Both the position numbers and the translations under genes were made by a program. From assembly GCF_040643435.1 (NCBI RefSeq), contig NZ_JBEYUH010000008.1, positions 154,362 to 218,361 of the forward strand: a DNA stretch of 64,000 nt. Direction: 5' to 3'. A model generated the notes under the pieces. That model made no database searches and was not told where the DNA came from. It saw only the letters and a list, made by a program, of their open reading frames with translations. The DNA comes from Rhodococcus sp040643435 (GTDB lineage: Bacteria > Actinomycetota > Actinomycetes > Mycobacteriales > Mycobacteriaceae). Below, in pieces: positions 16,826 through 23,798 of this stretch. Position 1 is the stretch's first letter. The number at the start of each line of letters is the position of its first letter.

Positions 16826-18724
16826 TCAGTCGACCTGAAGGATCAACTTGCTCTCCGGCTCGGTCGACAACGGCACGCCGTCACGCTGGAGCAACCACGA
16901 TGCGATGTCGCGGAACAGCGGTGCCGCCGACTGGCCGCCGCTGCCGTCGGAACTACGGGTCGGGGCGTCGAGCATGATGCCGACGACGTAACGCGGATCG
17001 TCGGAGGGGGCGATGCCGGCGAAGGTGATCCAGTAATCGGAGTTCGAATAGCACTTGCAGTTCGGGTCGATCTGCTGGGCGGTCCCGGTCTTGCCCGAGA
17101 TGCGATAGCCCTCGATCGCGGCGCCCGTCCCGGTGCCCTGCTGATTGCCGGTGTCCGCCTGGACGACCGAGCGGAACATGTCGCGAACGGTTGCGGCGGT
17201 CTGGGGGCTCACCACGCGCACCGGATCCGGCCGGGGCGTCTCGGTTCGGGTGCCGTCCGGTCCGATGGTCGCGCGGACGATCCGTGGCGGTACACGCTCC
17301 CCGTCGTTCGCTATCGCCTGGTAGATGGCGGTCATCTGCAGCAGGGTCATCGACAGGCCCTGCCCGATGGGCAGGTTCGCGAAGGTGCCCCCCGACCACT
17401 GCTCACGGCTGGGCAGCAGACCGGCGGATTCGCCCGGCAGTCCGACGTCTGTGCGTTGTCCGAGTCCGAACAACCGCAGCATCTCGGCGAAACGATCCTC
17501 ACCCATCCGCTCGGCGAGCATGAGTGTCCCCACGTTCGAGGACTTCCCGAACACTCCCGTGGTGGTGTACGGCACGACCCCGTGGTCCCAGGCGTCCTTG
17601 ACGGTCGCGCCGGACATCGTGATGGTGCCGGGCACCTGCAGAACCTCATCGGGCGTGGTGAGACCGTCCTCGATCGCCCCGGCCGCCGTGATGATCTTGT
17701 TCACGGATCCGGGTTCGAAAGGCGAACTGACCGCGAGGTTGCCCTGTTCCGCGTCGGGAGGGTTGTTCGCGACGCCGATCGACGGGTCGAACGTGCTGTC
17801 GTTCGACATGGCGAGCACTTCCCCGGTTCGCGCGTCGAGTACCACCGCCGAGGCGTTCTTCGCCCCGGACAGATCCTTCGCCCGCTGCACCTCCTGCTGC
17901 ACGTGATACTGCAGGTCGCTGTCGATCGTGAGCTCGACGGAGGACCCGTCGACAGCCGGTCGGCGGTCGCGCCAGCTGCCGGGGATCACGGCACCGTCGG
18001 AACCTCGGTCGTAGGTGGACGAGCCGTCGGTGCCCGCGAGCACGGAATCCATCGACGCCTCGAGTCCGATCAGACCGTGTCCGTCCCAGCCGGTCGCGCC
18101 GACGATGTTCGCAGCGAGAGACCCACCCGGATACAAGCGGATGTCCTGCCGTTCGGTTCCGACCTTGTCGTACTCCTCGACGATCTTCGACGCGACTCCC
18201 GGGTCGACCCCCCGAGCGAGGTAGACGAAGGTCTGGTCGCTCTCGAGCATCTCGAGGACGTCTTCCTCGGGCGCAGCGGAACCGAGCGCGTCGTGGACCG
18301 CTGCGGCCACGCCCTCGAGATATTCCGAAACCTCCGGCCGGGAGGGATCCTTCGCGCGCTCCTCCTCGAGTTCCTTGCGCACCCGGACGGGCTGGAAGGT
18401 CAGTGCCTTCGCCTCCATGGTGTAGGCAAGCGCCTCACCGTTGCGGTCGGCGATGGTGCCGCGGGTCGCGGGCTCGACGAGGCGGGTGGTGCGCTGGCTC
18501 GCCGCCTCGGCGGAGAGCGTCGGTGCCTGCACGAGCTGGATCGACAGCAACTGCGCGACCGCTACGCCCAGCGCACCGAACATTCCGAGCCGGCCCCACT
18601 TGTTGCGGAATGCGAAACCCGTCCTGTCGCGGCCACGGGCTGCGGGCATCCGTACCCGCCCGCCGCGCGGCGCAGGGGCGGGTCGTCGCTGCGGTGCACG
18701 TCGGGAGGTGGAGCGGTTGGTCAC
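16826..18724 (-). CDS. ftsI: Division transpeptidase FtsI (PBP3/PbpB)
   Basis: Class B penicillin-binding protein of 632 residues. It has an Arg/Pro-rich cytoplasmic N-terminus, one membrane helix (about 45-65), a pedestal domain and a C-terminal transpeptidase domain. The active-site motifs are all present: SVNK around residue 336, SSN around 393 and KTGT around 543. It crosslinks septal peptidoglycan together with FtsW. The start overlaps the ftsL-like stop by 4 bases. A 142-base gap without clear signals follows, before murE. Confidence 0.97.
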   Translation of the reverse strand: MTNRSTSRRAPQRRPAPAPRGGRVRMPAARGRDRTGFAFRNKWGRLGMFGALGVAVAQLLSIQLVQAPTLSAEAASQRTTRLVEPATRGTIADRNGEALAYTMEAKALTFQPVRVRKELEEERAKDPSRPEVSEYLEGVAAAVHDALGSAAPEEDVLEMLESDQTFVYLARGVDPGVASKIVEEYDKVGTERQDIRLYPGGSLAANIVGATGWDGHGLIGLEASMDSVLAGTDGSSTYDRGSDGAVIPGSWRDRRPAVDGSSVELTIDSDLQYHVQQEVQRAKDLSGAKNASAVVLDARTGEVLAMSNDSTFDPSIGVANNPPDAEQGNLAVSSPFEPGSVNKIITAAGAIEDGLTTPDEVLQVPGTITMSGATVKDAWDHGVVPYTTTGVFGKSSNVGTLMLAERMGEDRFAEMLRLFGLGQRTDVGLPGESAGLLPSREQWSGGTFANLPIGQGLSMTLLQMTAIYQAIANDGERVPPRIVRATIGPDGTRTETPRPDPVRVVSPQTAATVRDMFRSVVQADTGNQQGTGTGAAIEGYRISGKTGTAQQIDPNCKCYSNSDYWITFAGIAPSDDPRYVVGIMLDAPTRSSDGSGGQSAAPLFRDIASWLLQRDGVPLSTEPESKLILQVD

Positions 18725-19533
18725 CGAGGCCCGCCCTCGGGATCCGTCGGCACAGCCTGGACAGGTGCTTCGGGTTGCGGCAGTTCGCTCACGGGTACCG
18801 ATTGTCCCGCTACGGGAGGAGCAGGTGCGGCATCCACGGCGTCCGGCGTGGCGCCGACGGAAGCCTGCGCACCGGGCGCGGGTACAGCTTCCTGCTCGAC
18901 CGGCCCGCTTTCGGCGGGCGGGGCTGCTCGCCGGGCATCTCCAGCCCCGGAGCGCGGACGAGGATCTTCTCCGGCATCACCGAGAGGACGCGGGGTCTCC
19001 GCGCCGGCACTGCCGGCGAGCGGAGTCTGGACGCGGGCGTTCTCGCGGGCGGGGGGATCGAGCGGAGCGGGCGGGAGTCCCTCGGCAGGAGCCGGATCGC
19101 CCACCACCTGAACCGAACCGTCCGGGGCCACCACGATGCGCGCGACCTGCCCGGCGGGGATCATGCCGAGCTCCGCTGCAGCGACCGCGAGCGCAGGAGC
19201 CGACTCCGCTGCTGCCACGTCGCGCTGCAGGACCGCTCGCTTCTGGGCTAGTTCTTCGTTCTGAGCTCGTGCGGCGCTCAGCTGGTAGGAATCCTCGGTC
19301 GCGCGCGTGGTCAACAGGAGCGTCACGACCATACCCACACCCAACAGGGCGATGATCGTGGCGACGAACGGGATCCGGGTGCGAACACGACCGGCGCCCG
19401 TCGTGCGCCCCCGGGTCTCGATCGGTTCGACGCCGAGCTGCGCCGCACGCCGTGAACGCCGCTGGTAGGCACGCTGCGCCGCGGTCGATCGTCCCGAGTG
19501 CCGGCGCTGCGGGGGTGCCACCTGTACGGTCAT
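18721..19533 (-). CDS. FtsL-like bitopic division protein (Rv2164c-like)
   Basis: A 270-residue protein with a basic N-terminus, one membrane helix (about 54-76) and a leucine-zipper-like coiled coil (about 80-115, with QNEELAQKRAVLQRDVAAAES). A short globular stretch, LGMIPAGQVARIVVAPDGSVQVVG, follows, then a long Pro/Ala/Gly-rich tail (about 145-270). Position between rsmH and ftsI, size and topology are those of ftsL, and Rv2164c holds this place in M. tuberculosis. The Pro-rich extension is an actinobacterial feature. It starts 3 bases after the rsmH stop and overlaps ftsI by 4 bases. Confidence 0.85.
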   Translation of the reverse strand: MTVQVAPPQRRHSGRSTAAQRAYQRRSRRAAQLGVEPIETRGRTTGAGRVRTRIPFVATIIALLGVGMVVTLLLTTRATEDSYQLSAARAQNEELAQKRAVLQRDVAAAESAPALAVAAAELGMIPAGQVARIVVAPDGSVQVVGDPAPAEGLPPAPLDPPARENARVQTPLAGSAGAETPRPLGDAGEDPRPRSGAGDARRAAPPAESGPVEQEAVPAPGAQASVGATPDAVDAAPAPPVAGQSVPVSELPQPEAPVQAVPTDPEGGPR

Positions 19534-19536
19534 CGG

Positions 19537-20577
19537 TTACCTCCTGGCGATTCGTTCTGCAGCACGCAGGCGAACGGGCGCCGAACGTGGGTTGGCCTCG
19601 ATCTCGTTTTCGTTCGCACGTTCCGCACCACGTGTGAGGATGCGCAGTTCGGGGCCCATTCCGGGCAGTTCGACCGGAAGTCCTTCGGGGCTGCGGGACT
19701 TCGCGCGGGGAGTCAGTTCCTGTTTGACGACCTTGTCCTCGAGCGACTGGTAGGACATGAAAACGATCCGGCCGCCCACGGCGAGTGCGTCGAGTGCGTC
19801 GGGGATCGCGTTCCGCAACGAATCCAGTTCCGCATTGACCTCGACACGCAACGCCTGGAAAGTGCGCTTGGCCGGATGCCCGCCGGTCCGCCGGGTTGCC
19901 GCCGGGATCGTGCGGTAGAGCAGCTCCACCAGTTCCCCGCTCGTGCGGAACGGGGTCTTCGCCCTGGTCCGCACGATCTCGGAGGCGATCTTGCCGGCGA
20001 ACCGCTCCTCGCCGTAGGTGCTGAGGATGCGAGCGAGATCGCCGTGACTGTAGGTGTTGAGCACGTCCGCCGCGGTGATACCGGTGGTGGGATCCATCCG
20101 CATGTCGAGCGGAGCGTCCTTGGAGTAGGCGAAGCCGCGCTCCGCCTCGTCGAGCTGCATCGAGGACACACCCAGGTCGAACAGGGCCGCGTGGACCGAT
20201 CCGTACCGGTCGAGTCCTACGCTCTCGAGGGCTTCCGCGATCCCGTCGTAACGGGTGTGGACGAAGTCCGTCCGGTCCGAAAAGCGAGCCAGGCGCTCAC
20301 GCGCGATCGCAAGGGCGTCGGGGTCCCGGTCGAGGCCGACGAGCCTCAGCCGGGGGTAGATCGTCAGGAAGTGTTCGGAATGCCCACCGAGGCCGAGGGT
20401 CGCGTCGACGTAGACCGCACCTTCTCCGTCCGGTCCGACGCGCTCGATCGCCGGTCCGAGGAGCTCGACGGCCCGATCGAGCATGACCGGCACATGGCCG
20501 AACTCTGCCGGGGACGCTGCATCGGTGTCGGCGTTCTCTTCTGTGCCGTCGGCCGATTCGTCCTCGCCGTCCACCAT
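19537..20577 (-). CDS. rsmH: 16S rRNA (cytosine1402-N4)-methyltransferase RsmH (MraW)
   Basis: SAM-dependent methyltransferase of 346 residues that modifies C1402 of 16S rRNA. The ATG at 20575-20577 was chosen over an upstream in-frame start because GGAGG lies 5 bases before it. HVPVMLDRAVELL opens the domain, and YVDATLGLGGHSEHFL is the SAM-binding motif I. Asp/Ser-rich residues 1-25 form a disordered leader. It follows mraZ after 285 bases and precedes the ftsL-like gene by 3 bases. Confidence 0.97.
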   Translation of the reverse strand: MVDGEDESADGTEENADTDAASPAEFGHVPVMLDRAVELLGPAIERVGPDGEGAVYVDATLGLGGHSEHFLTIYPRLRLVGLDRDPDALAIARERLARFSDRTDFVHTRYDGIAEALESVGLDRYGSVHAALFDLGVSSMQLDEAERGFAYSKDAPLDMRMDPTTGITAADVLNTYSHGDLARILSTYGEERFAGKIASEIVRTRAKTPFRTSGELVELLYRTIPAATRRTGGHPAKRTFQALRVEVNAELDSLRNAIPDALDALAVGGRIVFMSYQSLEDKVVKQELTPRAKSRSPEGLPVELPGMGPELRILTRGAERANENEIEANPRSAPVRLRAAERIARR

Positions 20578-20743
20578 GTGTCCTCCGGAATCCTGCTCGC
20601 GCCGCTTACGGTCTGTGGGGGTACTCGTCGGGGTGGACGGTGCTGTCGTTTCGTGCCTGCCTGCCACTTCGTGTCGGTGTCCGTCGCGGCTGCGGATACG
20701 GAAGACGGCGAATGCCTCGAGGTCTCTGTCCGAGCCGAAGAGA

Positions 20744-20811
20744 CCTGACGCCGGGGAAGTGCGTCAGGGCCCTTCGGTCCGTACCTGGCGCTGGGGAAGT
20801 GCGTCAGGGCC
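20744..20811. repeat. Two tandem palindromic units between mraZ and rsmH
   Basis: The first unit is CCTGACGC-cggggaagt-GCGTCAGG (20744-20768), a perfect 8-base inverted repeat. The second is CCTGGCGC-tggggaagt-GCGTCAGG (20784-20808), with one mismatch. The 19-base core GGGGAAGTGCGTCAGGGCC recurs exactly at 20753-20771 and 20793-20811, a 40-base period. The units lie in the 285-base gap in which no gene is seen. They may be a dispersed palindromic element, a processing or attenuation site, or a protein-binding array. Confidence 0.75.
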
Positions 20812-20862
20812 GGAATATCGGGCAGAGGCCTCGCGGCACTCGCCGCGCAGCCTGGGCCGTGG

Positions 20863-21294
20863 TTACAAAATGTCGTGTAGTGCTTCGTCTCTCGCTTCCG
20901 AAAAATCTTCTTCGTGTTCGGCGAGGTAGGTCTCCCACGCCGTCGCGTCCCAGATCTCCAGGTATCTGACCGAACCGATCACCACGCAGTCCTTGGTGAG
21001 TCCGGCATACCGGCGGTGGGCCGCCGAGAGGGTGATCCGGCCTTGCGAGTCGGGTCGTTGCTCCTCTGTTCCCGAGGCGAGGCTGCGCAGAAACGCTCGG
21101 GCCTGCGGGTTGCTGCGTGAGGCGCTCGCGGCGCGTTCGGCCAGAGCGGCGAACTCGTCGCGAGGGAACACGGTGAGGCTGTGGTCCTGCCCCTTCGTGA
21201 TCATCAACCCTCCCGCCAGCTCGTCTCGGTACTTCGCCGGCAAGGTGAGCCGGCCCTTGTCGTCCAACTTCGGGGTGTAGGTACCGAGGAACAC
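20863..21294 (-). CDS. mraZ: Transcriptional regulator MraZ
   Basis: DNA-binding protein of 143 residues made of two SpoVT/AbrB-like halves. The first carries TPKLDDKGRLTLPAKYRDEL; the second carries DSQGRITLSAAHRRYAGL. The GTG at 21292-21294, preceded by GGGGAGG, gives the usual VFLGTYTPKLDDKGR start; the longer frame upstream would cover the operator. MraZ forms ring-shaped oligomers and represses its own dcw operon. Its binding boxes are at 21356-21380. The first gene of the dcw operon here. Confidence 0.97.
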   Translation of the reverse strand: MFLGTYTPKLDDKGRLTLPAKYRDELAGGLMITKGQDHSLTVFPRDEFAALAERAASASRSNPQARAFLRSLASGTEEQRPDSQGRITLSAAHRRYAGLTKDCVVIGSVRYLEIWDATAWETYLAEHEEDFSEARDEALHDIL

Positions 21295-21355
21295 TCGGCG
21301 CCTCCCCGTTGTCGGACGGATGCTTTGCGCGACAGGACACCTCGTCCCGCCGTGC

Positions 21356-21380
21356 CCCCACATTACCCCACTTTGCCCCA
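21356..21380 (-). promoter_or_regulatory. MraZ operator: three TGGGG boxes
   Basis: On the minus strand three identical TGGGG boxes (21376-21380, 21366-21370, 21356-21360) are separated by exactly 5 bases, giving a 10-base, one-helical-turn period. This is the known arrangement of MraZ-binding repeats (TGGGN) upstream of mraZ. They lie 62 bases before the mraZ GTG, within the promoter region. Confidence 0.9.
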
Positions 21381-21684
21381 CCGGAAACGGATTACCGCCG
21401 CCCCGTCACGCGTGTTGTGGTCACAGTCCCTGCTCAGGGCACGCGGCAGCGAATAGGGACATACCTCCGCGCACGGAGGGCCCGCCCGCCGGCAGTTCAC
21501 CGGACCGGGTCGCCTGCGACCCCGAGGGCGGCCTCGGGGCACGGGCGACCAGGCGAAATGCTCCGAAGACGGACCGAGGTGGGGCGCGGTGGGGATACAG
21601 GAACGGCGGTGGGTCGGTCGAGTGCACGGGAATATCGATACGCCACTGGATACGAGACGGCCGGGCCTCGACCCCGCCCGAACA

Positions 21685-21722
21685 CGACGACGGCGCGGCC
21701 CATCCGGGTCGCGCCGTCGTCG
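21685..21722 (-). terminator. Terminator hairpin after the DUF3040 gene
   Basis: A 13-base perfect inverted repeat, CGACGACGGCGCG / CGCGCCGTCGTCG, with a 12-base loop, lies 24 bases beyond the DUF3040 stop on the minus strand. No clear T-run follows. It separates this gene from the mraZ promoter region. The rest of 21295-21746 holds the MraZ operator and no recognisable gene. Confidence 0.55.
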
Positions 21723-21746
21723 ATACAGCTGATAGCTCGAAGGAGG

Positions 21747-22166
21747 TCAGTCCTGCTCGAAACGCCTCCGGAACCGTTCTTCCATACGGTTGGTGAAGCC
21801 ACCACCCGAGGACTTCTTCCCGCCCCGGGAAGATCGGCCGGCCTTGCCGGAACCGGAACTACCACCCGCCGCCCCGGAAGCCGACGACCGACGGCCGCCG
21901 AGGAGCAGCAGAACACCGGCGGCGAACATCACGAGGAACCCGAGAAGACTGATGATCGGAAAGCCGCCCGGTTTCAGAGGGAGGGCAACTCCGGCGATCA
22001 GCAATGTCAGGCCCAACACGAACAAGGCGCCGGCTTGCAGCCGCCGCCGATTCGACGCCATCCCCAACCGACTGCCACGTACGGTCGAGGCGAACTTGGG
22101 ATCCTCAGCATAGAGCGCGCTCTCGATTTGATCGAGCATGCGCTGCTCGTGCTCGGAGAGTGGCAC
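21747..22166 (-). CDS. DUF3040 membrane protein (Rv2169c-like)
   Basis: A 139-residue protein. The GTG at 22164-22166 follows a GGGGGAGG ribosome site and gives VPLSEHEQRMLDQIESALYA, the DUF3040 signature. Two membrane helices (about 42-62 and 66-87) are followed by a Gly/Ser-rich tail and a basic C-terminus. DUF3040 proteins are conserved in Actinobacteria beside the dcw cluster; their function is unknown. The N-terminal amphipathic helix faces the cytoplasm. Confidence 0.92.
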   Translation of the reverse strand: MPLSEHEQRMLDQIESALYAEDPKFASTVRGSRLGMASNRRRLQAGALFVLGLTLLIAGVALPLKPGGFPIISLLGFLVMFAAGVLLLLGGRRSSASGAAGGSSGSGKAGRSSRGGKKSSGGGFTNRMEERFRRRFEQD

Positions 22167-22339
22167 GGTACCTCCCCCGGCACTAAACGGTGGCCACCGG
22201 ATCCGTGGGGCGAATCCGGCGGGGGGCCGTCCGTACGGCCGCCTGAACCAATAATACGAGCAGAAGTCGCCGCGGACCACAAACTGCCCATGCGAGTTCG
22301 TCTCCCGCCCCTACGAAAGTCCTCGTAACAGGGCGAAAG

Positions 22340-22828
22340 TCACCCACCGACACCGACCTCCGGCTCTGCGTCCGCAGCGAGACAGCCCTCCACGTCGTGC
22401 AGAAAGTGCCCCACCTCGTCGTAGAACGAGCCGGACTCGTCCGCCTCCACGGCCCGCACTGCTCCCGCTTCGATCGCAGCACGAGTTGCGGAACGGTCGG
22501 CGAAGTAGTCGGCCCAGGCGACGAAGGACTCGTCGGCGCGCGCCATGAGTGCCCATGCGTTGCGTGTGACAGGACGGCGCGCCGGCCCGGTTCCGGAGCG
22601 CACCTCCGCCGCAGCGACCACCGCGCCCGCGCCACGCAGCGCAGCGAGGTAGGCGAGACGGAACTGTTCGCCCGGACTGTCGGCTCCCGCAGCGCCCGAG
22701 AGGAGGTCGTCGGCTTTGCGCAACAGCGTCGCCGCACGGGCCGAGGTGGGGCGGTCCACACATGCGGACGGCCCGAGCGGCGGGGACGTTCGGCGCGGTC
22801 CTCGACTCGCGACGTGACCGTTGGCCAT
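22340..22828 (-). CDS. SAV_6107-type HEPN-domain protein
   Basis: A mostly helical 162-residue protein resembling the actinobacterial SAV_6107 HEPN family. It has the helical core RAATLLRKADDLLSG..., then EQFRLAYLAALRGAGAVVAA and NAWALMARADESFVAWADYF. HEPN domains often bind or cut RNA, but no certain R-x4-6-H catalytic motif is visible, so activity is unproven. The ATG at 22826-22828 is used because GAGGAGG precedes it; an earlier in-frame ATG at 22888 lacks a ribosome site. It is transcribed from a LexA-boxed promoter about 200 bases upstream through a structured leader. Confidence 0.72.
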   Translation of the reverse strand: MANGHVASRGPRRTSPPLGPSACVDRPTSARAATLLRKADDLLSGAAGADSPGEQFRLAYLAALRGAGAVVAAAEVRSGTGPARRPVTRNAWALMARADESFVAWADYFADRSATRAAIEAGAVRAVEADESGSFYDEVGHFLHDVEGCLAADAEPEVGVGG

Positions 22829-22965
22829 ACTCACGCACCTCCTCAGCGTGGTAGCACCACTCTCGATACGAGCGGTATCCGCTGGCATTCCCGCCGAAAC
22901 GCCGAGGAAGGGAAATCACAGTCCTCGGAGCGAGTCCCGACACGGGCGCCGAGCGGGAGACCCCA

Positions 22966-23010
22966 GGTGATCCGGGGGTGTTCGCTTCCCTCGAACATCC
23001 CCGGATCACC
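22966..23010 (-). other. 19-base hairpin in the leader of the HEPN gene
   Basis: GGTGATCCGGGGGTGTTCG (22966-22984) and CGAACATCCCCGGATCACC (22992-23010) pair at 18 of 19 positions around a 7-base loop. It begins 4 bases inside the LexA box, so it would be near the 5' end of the minus-strand transcript. It has no T-run, so it is not a standard terminator. It may stabilise or regulate the leader, or define a small RNA. Confidence 0.65.
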
Positions 23011-23014
23011 GATG

Positions 23015-23068
23015 TCGAACATGCGTTCGACGTATTCAATATAGCTGGACCCACCGACAACCCGTCAA
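23015..23068 (-). promoter_or_regulatory. LexA (SOS)-controlled promoter
   Basis: The perfect palindrome TCGAAC-ATGC-GTTCGA (23015-23030) matches the actinobacterial LexA box. On the minus strand it follows TTGACG (23063-23068), a 19-base spacer and TATATT (23038-23043). Start would be near 23031, so LexA would cover about +1 to +16. The promoter reads towards the HEPN gene. The divergent GNAT gene starts 120 bases the other way, but no matching plus-strand promoter was recognised. Confidence 0.8.
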
Positions 23069-23150
23069 GAGAAAGCGGCTACGCCATCCCGAACGATCAG
23101 CGAGACCCGAAAACCTCCGACACATCGCGAGTCACCCGAACGAGTCACGC

Positions 23151-23798
23151 ATGAGCACCGATCCTCGCCCCGGCCCCGCGATCCTCACCGAACTGTCTCC
23201 TGCCGACTTCCGCGCGCACCTGCCCGAACTGCTGTCCGTCTACGTCGCCGCGATGCGGTATCCGCGCGGCACCGAGTACCACCGCGCACCGATGTGGTCC
23301 GAGCATTCCGCCCGGTCGGGCTGGCAGGCGTTCGCCGCAACCCTGCCCGATGCCCCCGACAGGATCGTCGGGGTCGCGTACGGCTACCGCGGAGACAGCC
23401 GGCAGTGGTGGAACCAGCAGGTTCGTGTGGGCATGCGTCACTCGGGCAGATCCCGCGAGGCGATCGACCGGATCCTCGCCGACTATTTCGAGCTCACCGA
23501 ACTGCACGTGCATCCCGACGTGCAGGGACGAGGCGTCGGCGAGCTGCTCCTGCACGCACTGCTGCGCGACCGCACCGAGGCGGCGGTACTGCTGTCGACA
23601 CCGGAGGTTCCGGGTGAGGACAATCGAGCGTGGCGGCTCTACCGCCGTTTCGGTTTCCAGGACGTCGTCCGTCGCTTCGTCTTCACCGGAGATGCACGCC
23701 CGTTCGCGGTCCTCGGCAGGAGACTGCCGCTGGAGCCGGACATCCTTCCCTACAACCCCCATGCGGTCGACGACGCAGACGGAAGTGGTGCGCCATGA
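23151..23798 (+). CDS. GNAT-family N-acetyltransferase (Rv2170-like)
   Basis: A 215-residue GCN5-type acetyltransferase. The acetyl-CoA loop is ELHVHPDVQGRGVGELLLHALL (about 118-139), with QGRGVG as the pyrophosphate-binding part. RRFGFQDVVRRFVF near the C-terminus is the usual last beta-strand region. The acetylated substrate is unknown; the homologue Rv2170 occupies the same place in M. tuberculosis. Its stop overlaps the crtO start (ATGA), so here it opens the carotenoid operon. It starts near the SOS promoter but on the opposite strand. Confidence 0.85.
   Translation: MSTDPRPGPAILTELSPADFRAHLPELLSVYVAAMRYPRGTEYHRAPMWSEHSARSGWQAFAATLPDAPDRIVGVAYGYRGDSRQWWNQQVRVGMRHSGRSREAIDRILADYFELTELHVHPDVQGRGVGELLLHALLRDRTEAAVLLSTPEVPGEDNRAWRLYRRFGFQDVVRRFVFTGDARPFAVLGRRLPLEPDILPYNPHAVDDADGSGAP

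Noticed and set aside
16793..19111. 772-codon plus-strand frame opposite ftsI and the ftsL-like gene
   Set aside because: Mirror of well-supported minus-strand genes; composition is low-complexity and has no recognisable motif.
23151..23798. GNAT gene as the LexA-controlled gene
   Set aside because: The -35/-10 around the LexA box reads on the minus strand. No plus-strand promoter was seen between the box and the GNAT start, although weak dual control cannot be excluded.
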